This document shows, piece by piece, positions 44,542-57,170 of a stretch of DNA of 64,000 nt; position 1 is the first letter of the stretch; every line of letters starts with the position of its first letter. The notes under the pieces are model-generated. The model saw nothing but the letters and a program-made list of their open reading frames with translations. It ran no database searches and was not told the DNA's origin. Position numbers and translations under genes: made by a program. This DNA is from Immersiella caudata (taxonomy: Eukaryota; Ascomycota; Sordariomycetes; Sordariales; Lasiosphaeriaceae). Location of the stretch: contig JAULSU010000003.1 of assembly GCA_030512335.1 (NCBI GenBank), positions 2,604,001-2,668,000 of the forward strand, in the 5' to 3' direction.

Positions 44542-45684
44542 AAAGAGGATACCTAGATACCGTGATGAAAATTCAATTGAATTGGTTGATGACTAGGTGA
44601 AGACTGGATGACGGTGGCATGAACAGGTCGGAGCTCTAAACGTCTACGTGTTTGCCAGCTGTGAGTTTTTGATTCGGGCGCATTCGGGAGATAGCTTCCC
44701 GCCTTCTCCCTTAGCTGAGCCACTGCTCATCACGCCGGATGGTATATGGAGGCTTCGGCTCTCATGTTGCACAAGACCAGCCACAGGACCTCTGCAGTTT
44801 AGATGACCTCAGGAAAATATTCCGTCCGTCCAACCTTGGCGAGGTGTTGCAGACGTTGACTCGGCTCCGCTGCAATGCCGCATTACCCGGGGCTCATAAA
44901 TGCTAACGTTGGGCAATATGCGCGAGCTTTCCATGCGCGTATTCGCACGCTATAAGAGTATCGCCTTGGAAACGTGACAGTAGGATGCTAGAACAAAGGA
45001 ACACCGACAGAGGGAATAGAAAACAAGACATTGTCTCACAAATACATGGCTCAGAATCCATACTTCTTTTTCTTATCTCATGTTGCCGGACCTGGAGCAC
45101 ACTTCAGCGCCTTTCCCATTTTGCAGTTCGGCCTGTAATTCTTCCGTTTATTCTCATTTCTGAGCGGTCCCCCAACCCCTGCCGCCATGGATGCGCTAAC
45201 GAAAAGACCGGCTGGCCGCGAGTGGATTGCATGACGGAAGCAGGGAACCGCAGATAATGGCGCCTTGCCGCGACTCCTCACAGCAGAAACCAACTCCAAG
45301 TCTTCATGATCCCGGTTTTTTTCCCCCAACTTGCACGGTGTATGCAATTCCAAAATTTAATTATCTGTTCTTCCGCTGTTGGGTATTCGCCCGTGCCCGT
45401 TCTACTCTTGCCATATTTTCTGTGGCTCTTCTTCCTCGCTCACACACTAGCTGTGACGTAGTTTCCCAGCTACTGCTGTGATCCGACGCGCAGATTCGCA
45501 CCATCGCTCCCGCGACGGTGCGATTCCAGGCTGATGAGGCGTGCCTGAACCCGCGAACGCCGTGCTCTATCGGCGCCGATGACCCGTTATCTCGCAGCGG
45601 CAGACTGGCGCAGCGCATGTGCTTGCTCCGGGACGAAAACCGTGCCTTGAACTTTGCAGCGACGGCCAAGGACACGACCCGACC
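44542..45684. promoter_or_regulatory. Divergent region, unknown gene and NIPA transporter
   Basis: It holds the likely first exon of the unknown minus-strand gene and the transporter promoter. A minus-strand open frame (45984-45361) overlaps the transporter start and has no motif. Nothing else is recognised. Confidence 0.4.
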
Positions 45685-47927
45685 ATGCACCTCTCCGCCC
45701 TCGCTCCAACTTCCTGGCGCGCCGATGCCCCCGGAACTATAATAGCCCCGGTTCTGGTGCGCACTTGGTCGAACATCATCCCTGCTTTCGGCGGTCACGA
45801 CGATGGAGAGGGCGAACTCCAAAACTGGTCGTCCCTCATCGGCATCATCACGGCCATATGCGGAAATATACTTATCGCGCTTGCTCTCAACGTCCAGCGA
45901 TACGCCCACATCCGCTTGCACCGACAGAAGGCTGAGATTCGGGAGCGCGCGAGAAAGGCCTTGAAGGATGCGGCTAAGGGGCAAGCGCCGGGGTCAGGGA
46001 CAAGCTACGGCACCGCGGGGTCGTCGTCGAGCACCGCGAATGGCGGCATTTCGAGGCAAAATGGCCGGCAACAGAGCGACGACATCCGCGGCTCGCACGA
46101 GACGGAGCCCCTCGCTCACTCCTTTCGGTCGGGGGATTCGGGCTGGACAGAAGACTCGAGCGGCGACGAACCGAAAGCCGCATCGACGTATCTGAAGGAT
46201 CCGTACTGGTGGGTGGGACAAGTGCTCATCACAGTCGGCGAGATGGGGAACTTTCTGGCATACGGCTTTGCGCCAGCCTCTATCGTCAGTCCTCTCGGCG
46301 TAGTGGCGCTCGTGTCCAACTGCGTGATTGCTCCTCTCTTCTTCAACGAGGTGTTTCGCCCGCGCGACTTCTGGGGCGTCATCATAGCGGTGGGTGGTGC
46401 TGTGACGGTTGTTTTGAGCGCAAAGCAGGAGGAAACCAAGCTGGGCCCGCACGAAGTCTGGGATGCCATCACGACGATGGAATTCAAGATATACATGGGT
46501 GTCAGCTGCTCCTTGATTGCGTTCCTCATGTGGCTGAGCCCAAAATATGGGAACCGCACCATTCTCATCGACTTGGGCCTAGTCGGACTGTTCGGTACGT
46601 ATACTGGTACATCCGAGTTGAACGGGGCTAACCAGTTCAAACAGGCGGTTATACGGCTCTTTCTACGAAAGGTGTCTCATCGATGTTGTCGTCCACACTC
46701 TTCGGGGCGTTTGCGACCCCTGTTACTTACGTACTCCTATTTGTCCTTCTCTTTACTGCCGTGATGCAGGTTCGGTATATCAACAAGGCCCTAGCGCGCT
46801 TCGACTCTACTCAAGTAATCCCCATTCAGTTTGTGTCATTCACTCTTTGCGTCATCATTGGCAGTGCGATTCTGTACCGCGACTTTGAGCGCACCAGCAG
46901 GGAGCAAGCCGTCAAGTTTGTTGGCGGCTGTCTCCTGACCTTTTTCGGAGTCTTCCTGATCACCAGCGGCAGGCCGCCCCATGACGAGGAAGACGAGACG
47001 CTCTCTGACGCTGAGGGCATTGAGGAGACTATCAATCTCTTCGAGCAGGGCCCAGTGGCGCCCCATGCTGCACATCAAACCATAAGACGGGGAAGCGCTT
47101 CAACTAGTTCAAGAAGGTCATCCCGTGCGTCGCGGGTCAGCTTCGTGGACTCAGTCAACGGACCCCTGGCCGCTATCGCAGGCACCGGGTTCCCATCGTC
47201 ACGGGCCCCTATTCAACCACCAACGTCAAAGCTACCACCACATGCCGGAGATTCTGGGGAGAACTCCCCGTGGATAGATGAACCCGCCACACCAACGCAC
47301 CCCGGCGCGGGACCGCACACCATATCCGCGGATTCTGTCCCGTCAATCGCCTCGAATGCGGTTTCGGATACAGAAGCCCAACAAGATGCACACAAACTGC
47401 AAATGCATCTACCAATAAACACCAACACTCCAGTAGAACGGCCCGTCACACCACCACGGGTGCCTCTCTCCACATCCCGGCCGCACTCCCATCACTTCGC
47501 CGCTCCGATGATATCCCCCTCCCCATTCTCCTCCACAGTCACCGCTGTCGTGGCAGACAAACTCCTCGCCCACATAGACAGCCCAACATCCCGCCGTGGC
47601 ACCGCAACCCGGCGAGGCCTACGAAACAGCCTTTTCGTGCCCCAGGACGAAACATCGGACGGCGAAGACGACCTTGAGAGCGGACCTGCTACGAGAGTTA
47701 CAAGCGCCGTCGAGAGGAGGCCAGCTGATGCCGTGCTATTCACGGATGATATCCTTCCTGAAGCGTCGGAAGCCGAAGGGAAGAAGAGTGTCAGGGGGAG
47801 GGCGAGAAGCCTGAGCCACACGCTGGGAGAATTATTTGGGGTTAGGAGAGGGAGAAGGAGCGTGGGCGAGGGAAGCGACGGGGAAGCGGAGGGGTTACTT
47901 GGGAGGGATGGGGCTGGGAGCGAGTGA
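45685..47927 (+). CDS. NIPA-type magnesium transporter
   Basis: Multipass membrane protein of the Mg_trans_NIPA (DUF803) family, predicted to move Mg2+ across the plasma or endosomal membrane. Two exons (45685-46594, 46645-47927) give 730 residues. The first helix is SLIGIITAICGNILIALALN. A Ser/Gly-rich loop follows, then the family core YWWVGQVLITVGEMGNFLAY, GFAPASIVSPLGVVALVSN and FWGVIIAVGGAVTVVL. Across the intron LGLVGLFGGYTALSTKGVSS is restored, followed by further helices. The C-terminal 350 residues are Ser/Pro-rich and low in hydrophobics, much longer than in animal NIPA. The start at 45685 follows CGACC; an in-frame ATG at 45619 is possible. Confidence 0.9.
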
Positions 47928-49023
47928 AGAGGGTGCTGCATCACATTGGGTAGGCGTTAGGTTGGATGTTTGCGGTTTTTGTGTAGGCACCTTAGTTAGA
48001 AAGCCCGGATAGGGCGTTGTATGGCCAGTCAGGGGGACCATACCTCGGAAAGGAGGCACCCACTCGGTATAATTCTTTTCAGACTATAGCCCCAGGCTTT
48101 CCCACCTCCGCCCCGTGCCCTGGGAGCAAACCTGGAGGGGTGGTGCTTGTTATTTGGGCATACCTTGTGCTGTGTCAAATCAATGTTACGATTAGAGGGC
48201 CATGGATTCCATGGCAGATTGCGGGGAACACTGGCCGGCTTGGTGAAGCCAGGCTAACCACTTTGGGTGGCTAGGAAGTTTATGCATTCGCCCAAAAGTC
48301 GATAAAAAGAAGCGAAGAACCTCTCCAGGCGCGTTCAAAAAGCACAACAGCGAGCTTGTACCACCCAAAAACCCAATTGAGCCCCTTACGGGGATTTCCT
48401 CCCGAGCCGAAACCGGGCACCATTGCGGAGAGGCAGTCCTGTGCTGCACGGCAGCGGGGCGGTTTGCTTCGGTGAGGCTCGCCCACGAGTCGATCAGTGG
48501 AGTCCCTGGCCTGGCCTGATCGTTGACTTCCCGGAGCAAGGGGGCCAAGCCGAGGGATTTGGGGTGTGGGGACTCTTCGGACGGCGGGAAGTCGGGGTGT
48601 CTCGGTAGGTACAATAAGGGGTTGGTCTCCCTCCCTCCCTTCTGTGTAGCTGTTTTTTTGGTCTTGTCTTGGATTTACTGTAGTTGGTTTTGTTGGTAGA
48701 TTGCCCGAGGATCTGAGAAAGAATTGTCGGCATCAGGGACCAGCGGCTGGACGGCAAGTTCCATCGATCGATCTTTGAAGGAACGGCTACCTCAACCCCT
48801 CACACCGGAACAGCGCCGTTTATCCTTTGGTTCTCGATCTGCTTCTAGACTCTAAGTCATCAGTACAGGCGAGGGAGGCGCTTTCAAACCGTCGAAGACC
48901 GATCATTGGGGGGGGGGCGCAAAACCGTTAGACTTGCAGAACAGGAACGATAGGTACTGGACCCACTCCCAAGACAAACTGACTTTCCGGTGACGCAACA
49001 CGGCATCCATTCATCGCATCACA
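47928..49023. other. Intergenic, NIPA transporter to acyl-CoA synthetase
   Basis: Tandem intergenic region with a run of ten G at about 48908-48917. The last 60 bases form an A/C-rich leader before the next ATG. No gene is recognised. Confidence 0.4.
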
Positions 49024-50869
49024 ATGTCAGCACCGTCTCGTCTCAGGAACATCCTCGGGCACCTCCTGCCGATCGGCGGCGGATCGGGAGAGCCCGCGCA
49101 ACACATCCACCACCTCTCGCCGACATTCTTCCTGGAACGAGCTGCCGCCATAGAGCCCGAGGCCGAGGCTGTCTACCATGTGACGCGGAACAACAAAGTC
49201 TTGCGCCGCTCCTATATGGAGCTTGCTGACCGTGCAAGGGGTCTGGCCTACTATCTGAAGAAGAAGGGCCACAAGCGCGTGGGCCTGCTCGCTCCCAACA
49301 CGCCGGCGTTCCTCGAGTCGGTTTATGGCATCGTTGCTGCGGGGGGCGTCATGGTGCCTGTCAACATCCGGTTGAAACCCGAGGACATTGCCTACATTAT
49401 GGCCTTTGCTGAGGTCGATTCCATCATCGTGGATGTCGAGTACGAGGGGCTGTTGGATCGGTTCAGGAAAGACCACCCCAAGGTTCCCATCATTGTTGAT
49501 GTGGTAAGTTGCATCTGTTCACCCTTGACACCCTCGTCTGACCATGATTCAGGACACGGACGCGAATGAGGGTGCTCTATGCGGTCCCTTTGACGAAGCG
49601 GTGCTCGAGGGCTTGCTCTATGACCGCAGCACTGGCGCGAAGGGTTGGTTCGCTCTCCAATCCAAGACGGTCGCCAACGAGGACGACATGCTCGCCATTC
49701 CGTTCACTTCGGGCACCACCTCCAAGCCCAAGGGTGTCATTTACACGCACCGGGGGGCTTACCTCGCGACGCTTGCTAACGTGGTGGAATCCGGCCTGAA
49801 CGTGCCATTTGGAAAATGCAAGTACCTCTGGACGTTACCGATGTTCCACGCGGTGGGCTGGACATTCCCATGGGCCGTCTGCGCCGTTCGCGGCACACAC
49901 GTCTGCCTGAGGAAGATCGACTATGAGTTGATTTGGAAGCTCCTCAAGGAGGAGGGTGTCACCCACTTCAACGCAGCACCAACGGTTAACACCCTTCTCT
50001 GTGCTTCCAAGTCTGCAGAAGTTCTTCCCAATCCTGTCCAAGTTACCGTCGCCGCCAGCCCACCAACCGCCCACCTTTTTGAGCAGATGACGGAACTCAA
50101 CCTCCACCCCGTGCACGTCTACGGCATGACTGAAACATACGGTCCCATCACGAAGGGCTACATCCTACCCCAATGGGATCAGCTGCCAAAGCACGAGAAG
50201 TTTTCAAAGATGGCTCGCCAAGGCCACGGCTTTCTTACTAGCCTCCCAGTGCGCGTAGTCAAGCCCGACCAACCCGCTGGTGTCCTTGTCGATGTCGCGA
50301 ATGACGGGAAAGAGATTGGCGAAATTGTGTTCTTCGGCAACATTTGCGCAAGGGGCTACTACAAAGACCCAGAGGCGACCCGGAAGCTTTTCGAAGGCGG
50401 TGGCTTGCACTCGGGTGATTTAGCAGTTGTCCACCTCGATGGGAGTATTCAGATTCAGGACCGGGCAAAGGATATCATCATCTCAGGTGCGTTCCACCCC
50501 TTTTTTCCCCCACCAATGTGTGGAGATGGCAGCTAATCCCCACCAGGAGGCGAAAATATCTCCTCTGTCGCCCTCGAGGGCATGCTCGTCGAACACCCTG
50601 ATGTCTTCGAAGCTGGCGTGGTCGCCGTCCCTGATTCCCACTGGGGCGAAAGGCCGAAAGCATACGTCACCGCTAAAGAGGGCAAGAACCCACAGGGCCA
50701 GGACGTCATTGACTGGGCTAAACACCAAAGTTCGATCAGCAAGTTCATGGTACCCAGGGAAGTGGAAATAGTCAAAGAGCTGCCCAAGACAAGCACGGGA
50801 AAGATCAAGAAGAATGTGCTCAGGGAATGGGCGAAGAAGGGCACACCAAAGGAGGTGCAGCTGGCATAA
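49024..50869 (+). CDS. AMP-binding enzyme, acyl-CoA synthetase-like
   Basis: Member of the ANL superfamily, which activates a carboxylic acid as acyl-AMP and passes it to CoA. Three exons (49024-49503, 49553-50486, 50547-50869) give 578 residues. Core motifs are intact: phosphate loop FTSGTTSKPKGVIYTHRG, A5 VYGMTETYGP, A7 HSGDLAVVHLDG, A8 DIIISGGENISSV (joined across intron 2) and A10 STGKIKKN with the catalytic Lys. It resembles medium/long-chain fatty-acyl or aryl-acid CoA ligases. The substrate cannot be told from sequence. There is no PTS1 (the end is VQLA). The neighbours give no pathway context. Confidence 0.88.
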
Positions 50870-51254
50870 GTATTTGTAGATTTTGTAGCATAGCGGTAGG
50901 GCGTTCTTTTCGTTCTCCTGAATTGGGTTTACGATCTTGTACTTATTTTGCTCAAATGGATCGCTGTTGATATTGATATCATGGGTTACCCCTTGTAAAA
51001 CTTGTGAACATTGTCCCTAATGCATAAATGCTCGGCTTTGCATGCGCTGCCGTGCGTTGCCCCTGATATGAGTCACAGCCTGATACACACTGAAGCTTCA
51101 GCCAGATTCCTCAGCACAATTCCCTACGGGAAGGAAACGCTGTCTATCACGAGTTCAATATCGAAAAGAGGTCAAAAAGAGAAAATTGCCATGGAAACCA
51201 TATGCTGAAATCATAATGAATGATTTTCTAGATGCAAAAACAGAGGTTACGTTC
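50870..51254. other. Intergenic 3' of the acyl-CoA synthetase gene
   Basis: 3' UTR of the synthetase gene and the downstream flank of the tRNA gene. No other feature is recognised. Confidence 0.4.
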
Positions 51255-51326
51255 TAGCTTAGACTGGTTTCGATCCAGTGACCTCCGGGTTATGAGCCCG
51301 GCGCTCTTCCCCTGAGCTACTAAGCT
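51255..51326 (-). tRNA. Initiator tRNA-Met (CAT), intronless
   Basis: A full 72-nt cloverleaf can be drawn. The acceptor stem AGCTTAG/CTAAGCT has seven pairs and discriminator A. The D arm is GCTC..GAGC. The anticodon arm CCGGG-CTCATAA-CCCGG has anticodon CAT. The T arm is ACTGG-ATCGAAA-CCAGT. The A1:T72 pair, the three G:C pairs below the anticodon loop and A at position 54 (ATCGAAA in place of TTC) are the marks of a eukaryotic initiator tRNA. Confidence 0.95.
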
Positions 51327-52075
51327 TGTTGACTGATGTATAACCAAATGCTCGAAAACCTGCTCGTGTAGCCAGGGTGATGCAGCTCAACTCGGAACAC
51401 ATTCTAATCTGGGATGCAATCCCTTTTGATTTGATTCTCGGCCAGATGACATAGGCTTTGCTCTGAGAGAACAGAGCAAGCGTCATACGCTAACATCGGG
51501 CGCACATCGCGATCTAAACATTTAAAACTCAACAAATATTGTCGAGGCATAGCTGGTAAGAGGTAGCACCTCCTTCCATACTAAAGCCCAACATCTCTCT
51601 TACGACTCCGGTTTTTTTTTTGAACACGCCACTAGTCGAACATAAACAACCATAACACACATTCAATATTCCACAAGCTCGCGCTAAAGTTATAGACTAG
51701 GTACATGACCAGAGTGCATCGACTGCACTTACTCAAGGCATCGGCCTAGTCTTCATGGACGGGTATATCCATCTGCCTGGCGGTCCATCCATCACTCCCA
51801 AACGCAACGCCTTGCTTATGCCGTGGTATGAACAAGACCAGTCAAACATATCAACTCAACTCGGAAAGAAACAGAAAACAGGAAGGTGTATCTAAAACGG
51901 GAAAGAAAGCAGCTTCAACGCGGCGATTCAAGTATGTATTCAACGGAGAGCTTTCATCGGCCATGCCCACTTGACCAATTAGAAAATGAGTAATGGTAAT
52001 AATTGCCGAACTCTGGACGAGTGAAGTGAATTCCACCAAGGGGAGTGCCCTTGGAGTATAGGGGAACAGATTGCC
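51327..52075. other. Intergenic, tRNA to ERF4 3' end
   Basis: It contains the tRNA upstream flank and the ERF4 3' UTR. A T-run lies at about 51612-51620. No gene is recognised. Confidence 0.4.
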
Positions 52076-53490
52076 TCAAAGAGCATCTACCTGGTCGGCC
52101 GGGCAGCCCTGTCGCGAAGCGCCCGGTGTACTCGGCGGGGCCGGCGCAATTTCTGGGTCTGGGATCTGAATGTCAAGCTGTTGGAATCGTCAGTGCCGTC
52201 CCACAACTGTAGGCTAACGAGTAACAGAACTTACCGTCATGTATCCAGTGCGCCTCAAGGGTACGATTTTTGGGGGGATAGAGTTCTCATCGGCGCTGTA
52301 CGTCTTCTCCATATTCAGATTCCACTGCTCAATCCACTTCTCGAGATTGTTGAGCCGCGTCTTGACCGCTGTAAATCCAAAATCGTCCCAAAGCCACCCC
52401 GTAGCAAGCCCCAATACACCATCAAGGATATTTCTCCAATTGTATGGGCTGAAGGTTGGTATCAACTCTTTATTTAACTTCTCAATGATTCGGCGAAACT
52501 CCTGCTCGTTCAAGCCTGCTGGGTCCAGGATTTCAGGGTATAGGTTGGAGAATGTGGGCGCAAGATCGCCTTCCAGCAGCCAATCTCGGCGAATGCGAAT
52601 AATGCGTGTGGTGGCATATTCAGGAGAATCGACTGGGACATGTGGATTGAGATGAGGATAGCAGGGGTGCTGCGGGCCCCATTCCTCACCCGTGTCTGGC
52701 TGCTGATCTGGATCACCCATGATAGATGAGTCGCTTGATGATATGGCAGAACCGATGCCGGACAGTGCTGACGCAGTTGAATGCCGATTATTCATGATAT
52801 CTGGGCCGGGGCCACGCTCTAGGTCCTGTGAGAACCCGCCCCGGTCGTTGTCTTCCATCTTGTCCGTTTGCGCCATAATCCCCTTGCGCTTGCCGCCTCT
52901 GTGATTGTTCTGGCGAAAACTGAGACCAAGCTTTGCCTCTGGAGACCCACCGTTGACGGCTTCGGGGCCAGGCAGGGCGAATGAAGGACCGGCTTCAGGT
53001 GAAGGCGTTGCGCTCACGCGCTTTTCGTCGTATGAATGTCGAACCGACCGTGGGATGCTGATGCGCTGCTCGCTCCCAACACTACGCTCAATTTGGAGGC
53101 TAGCTCTGTTGGAAAGCGATTGGCGACCCTGACGCTGCTCAGGGAGGATAAGTAAGGGGCAATTGCCCGTGCCTATAGCATCCGGGTAGGAAGGATCGCC
53201 AGCACCGTTTTGGGGGTGCGATAGAGGGACAGTCGGAGGCGGTGGCGTCGATAGTCGTCGCCTACGGGGTGTCGAAGAGGCCCTTGGGGTCGAGTTTGTC
53301 GGGTTCCACAAACGAGCAGCGGACAGCAGAGGACGGCCGGCGGCGATGGCGCCGCGGGTTCGGAACGGCGATTGCAAGAAGGAGTCAGGGGGGTTTCCAA
53401 AGCCTCGGAAGAGGCTGTTTCTGCGCGGTTGGCGGCCAGGCGCTATGGGCGTCGAAGCGCCGAGGTACGGGGGGTGAGATGAAGAGGGGA

Positions 53491-53527
<37 letters not shown>

Positions 53528-53647
53528 TGGTGCTGGCGGCGATAGAGTGCTGCTGGCGTAATTCCTAAACGATGCATCTATGGCGGTCGTTTCAATCGAT
53601 TGCGGGGGATTGACTGTTGCTGCCGTGTTCGAAGCCGTGGGGAAAAC
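52076..53647 (-). CDS. ERF4: Ras palmitoyltransferase subunit Erf4 (5' end incomplete)
   Basis: Partner of the DHHC enzyme Erf2 in Ras palmitoylation at the ER/Golgi. The last two exons are clear: the large one ends at 52235, and 52177-52076 encodes LDIQIPDPEIAPAP and the stop. The Golgin/ERF4 domain is at the C-terminus: CYPHLNPHVPVDSPEYATT, RIIRIRRDWL, APTFSNLYPEILDPAGL, NWRNILDGVLGLATGWLWDD and KIVPLRRTGYMT. Upstream lies a long Ser/Pro-rich region with a poly-Ala run. No ATG fits the start; the open frame reaches an acceptor-like CTGATAG|GTT at 53648. A short first exon must therefore lie upstream, and I could not place it. Confidence 0.88.
53495..53527. repeat. (CGG)n/(GCC)n trinucleotide repeat in ERF4
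   Basis: About ten perfect GCC triplets on the coding (minus) strand encode an alanine run in the disordered N-terminal part of ERF4. It is prone to length change. Confidence 0.85.
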
Positions 53648-55584
53648 CTATCAGTGGCGGCCGCAGAGGAGACGGCCGCACTGAAGAGGTTATGCCGTGT
53701 GCGGATCGCCTGAACCTTCCTCGCCTTCTTCCAATTCTTCCGTGTCTCCCTCTGCTTCACTTCCTCGCGCAATCTCAACCTGAACGGCGGCTTCGCTGAA
53801 CTCGCCAAACGCGGGGAAGTTGGCTCGTTGCAACGAAAAAATCGTATAAAAACTTGATGACCACAGCGATGGTGATGGCAGTGGCGGACAATCGCTGCTG
53901 CTGGCTTTGTGCAGCAGGCGTCCTGTTGCATTGGTGGTCCGTGCAATCTGGGCCCTCCGGAAATGGCAAGGGTTGAAGCAGAGCGCGAGGTTGGCGACAG
54001 TTTCTCAGAGCTCCATCTCCGGGGCAAGCAGAAAATTGACGATTCTCAGTGGGAGCGTTGCTAATAAATAGCCTCTCCAGATCTTGAGTTGTGTTGGTTG
54101 GCGATGGCAGGCGAGGTTTCAAGTAGGCTGGACTTGCGGCGCGATGCAGCTGGAGGGTTTTGCGATTTATGTATAGCGGACGTTGGGCAAGCGGGGAGGG
54201 TTGCTTTTGATAGCAGCTTGAGGAATTTTGAACCTATGTCGCTTTCTGCTTGTTCATCCCATTGCTTGGTGGCAGGGTCAGCCCAATATATTCCAGGCAA
54301 TCTGTGGCCATTACGACATTTCACCAGGGGCGAAGCCTCCCAGGCTCTCGGGACGGGGCTGGAGGCTGCCCAAGGTGGCCAGGTACCATGTAACCAGGAT
54401 TGGTCGTCACACTAGACCACAACGCCAGCCCAACCGTGGACTGGAGGCGGAATAGAAATTTTCTACACGGCACATCAATCGGGCAAGCCAGTCCCAATGG
54501 CCAAACGGGGGGCTCTCGCAACCGCCATGAGACGATGAGCTCTTCTTGTCCCAAGGATCACTCGAGAAGTCTTCGGGACGCTGTTTATTGAGGCGTCCGT
54601 GCTCTAAGGAAGCAGCATAAATTTCAAGGATACCACTATTGATCCAATTTCAACGTCGCCTGTTTTGCCTAACACCTGTGCTGTCACCAATAGCAAGTTC
54701 CACGCTGGGCTACCGTGCTCAATACTGATGAGAACGGGCCTGCAATATCGGTGATCCCGACTGGCATCGCACAGAGTGCAACATGGCAAACCCAGCAATA
54801 TCAAATATTTGGTTGGTGGACTTGTCGGACGGAAACAATTCATACTACACTAACCAACCTACTCACCATCTGTAACCATGAATGTTGCGTCCAGAGACCA
54901 TGCCAACATGCCCGACATACCTCCAATTCCCTCACAGCACCTCGTCTTAATCGGGCAGCGAATTCAGTTCGTCGCTTTGGTTGGGTGTCATTGCAGGCGA
55001 CTCTTCCCCAGACGGGCAACTCGGGATGTCCAGATGGAAGGACCCGAAAAGACGTCACTACTTTAACCAGTTGGAGGCGCCCTCGCACCTTCCAACAGCA
55101 CTTCCAGCCTCAACAATCAGCGCATGCACCCCGCTTGAGGGGCCGTCTTAGTGTGTGCACTAGCAAGTGGAACCAGCAGCCAACCCCACACACTTTCCCT
55201 ATTGGCCGTTGTTCAGCACCTTTGCGGCTTCCTTGCTCTTGCTCTTGCTCTTCAGCCCAGCTCCGCTTGTCAGCCCCACCACGATGTCGATGATACCTAT
55301 ATTGAATGCATTTCACTGCTCCGTCCAGCACTCGGAAATGTCCTCGCATCAAAGGAAAAGAATCGACATCTAGACCTTAGGAGACGATAAAACAGTGTTT
55401 TCACAAGCTGCTTTTTAGCTTTCGTCCATGCGACCCGTTGCCCCTGACGTCACGAGGTGCAGTCGCGCTACAAAAACCTATCACCATCCCTGCAAACTAC
55501 GGAACTGGGTGCAACACCCGTTGCCGACGTACTCGAGTCCTGCCTCGAGAACTCTAGACTGCTCATGAAAACCACATTGTTGTG
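53648..55584. promoter_or_regulatory. Long divergent region, ERF4 and membrane protein gene
   Basis: About 1.9 kb that should contain the missing first exon of ERF4 and both promoters. Several open frames of 60-190 codons occur, without family motifs. No other RNA or repeat is recognised. Confidence 0.4.
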
Positions 55585-57170
55585 ATGGCGACCGAGACTG
55601 AGTCGACGTTGAGTCCGCGCACCAGCGGCGTGGCCACCTCCCCAAATGGAGCCAAATCGCCCGCTACCATCTCAACTGGTGCCGACGCGTCGCCCGCCCC
55701 CGCCGGGTTCCACAGCGTCCGCCGCGCCGTGACTGTCGACGAGGGCCACGGCGGCTCGGGCTTCAATACCCGCTGGAGACCGACTTCTGGCGATTTCAAT
55801 TCCCGGCTCTCGTTTGACGGCGACCGGCGCCGAAGCTCCACGTTTTCCGACTTCAGCTTCTCTGAGGCGAAGCGTAACCTCCAGGAAGACGTTTTCAACC
55901 CTGGAGGTGCCGGTTTGATGAGCAACGAGAACAGATGGACATGGGTTCCGCTTCTCTTCGCTTTGCTCCCGGCTTTCGGTGGCATGGTTCACACCAACGG
56001 GGCGGCTTTTGTGTCCGACATCATGTTGCTGGGCTTGGCTGGTGTTTTCCTCAACTGGTCCGTCACTCAGCCCTGGTAAGCCGCTTCCGTAGATACGCTT
56101 CTGAGGTAAACGCTAACCGTTTCAGGGTTTGGTACCAATTCGCTCAGGAGGTGCGCGTCAGGGAGGAGATGGTGGTAGAGATGGCACTTGAAGATGATAG
56201 CGACTTGGATGGTGGCTCACTACTGTCGTCACCTCACAAGGTAAGGGGCCTAGATGACGTGCCAGAGGAGGAAGGCACTCCAGAACCCAACACATCCAAG
56301 CTCGATCTTAGAAAAGCATCCCGTCGTGCCCTGGACGAACTCTATCTACACGAGGTCGCGGCGCTCTTCATGGCATTTGTTGCTCCGATCCTGGCTGCTG
56401 GGATTCTGCATATGGTGCGGACACAGCTGAGCAGGCCTTCTGAAGGCTGGGTCTCCAACTTCCATCTCACCGTCTTTTGCCTCGCTGCGGAAATCACCCC
56501 TCTTGGACACGCAATCAAGCTTGTCCGCGCGCGCACCCTGCACCTGCAGCGCGTTGTGCACTCGAACCCGTATCACGAAAATAAGGTCTCCCCTGCTCAG
56601 TTGGAAGATCTGGCGAAGCGAACGGAGGATCTCGAAGCACGCATGGTTACAATATCGGAAACGACCACCACCGCTGCCCTCACTGCCAACGATACCGGTC
56701 TTAGTCCCGCCGAAGTACAGCGTTTGCAGACCAGCATTGCGCGCGGTGTACGGAACTCCCTCCAGCCCGATATTGACGCACTCAACCGCGCTGTCCGTCG
56801 ATATGAGAAGAAAGCAACAGTGTTGGCGTCCGTGACCGAAGCCCGGATGGGAGCCTTCAACACCCGGCTCAATGATGCTATTTCCTTGGCCGCAGCCGCG
56901 ACAAAAGTCAGGACGTCCCAGTGGAAGTTATTCTCCAGTATGGGAAAAGTGCTGGCGGACTGGGCTGTGTGGTTGCTCGTGCTACCTATCCACGCCGCAC
57001 TGGGAATGTGCACGCTGCCGCTGAGGACGATGGCAGCTCTCTTGGGATCCAAGAGGAGGCCGCGCGAGGAACTGCGAGCGGGGATGAGAGCTGGGGCAGG
57101 AAAGAAGGCGGACCGGTCGACCAGAGGAGTATCGGCGGATCGCTTACCTTCAAGATTGGCGAAGAGGTGA
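55585..57170 (+). CDS. Fungal multipass membrane protein with coiled coil, unknown function
   Basis: Two exons (55585-56075, 56126-57170) give 511 residues. The first 110 residues are Ser/Thr-rich and polar (RRRSSTFSDFSFSEAKRNLQ). Hydrophobic segments follow at WTWVPLLFALLPAFGGMV, VSDIMLLGLAGVFLNWSV, AALFMAFVAPILAAGILHMV and WLLVLPIHAALGMCTLPL. Between the last two is a helical region with heptad character (SPAQLEDLAKRTEDLEARM, then LQTSIARGVRNSLQPDIDAL). The C-terminus is basic. The intron has a GCTAAC branch and a TTTCAG acceptor and restores QPWVWYQFAQEV. I do not recognise a named family. The pattern suggests an organelle or ER membrane protein. Confidence 0.78.
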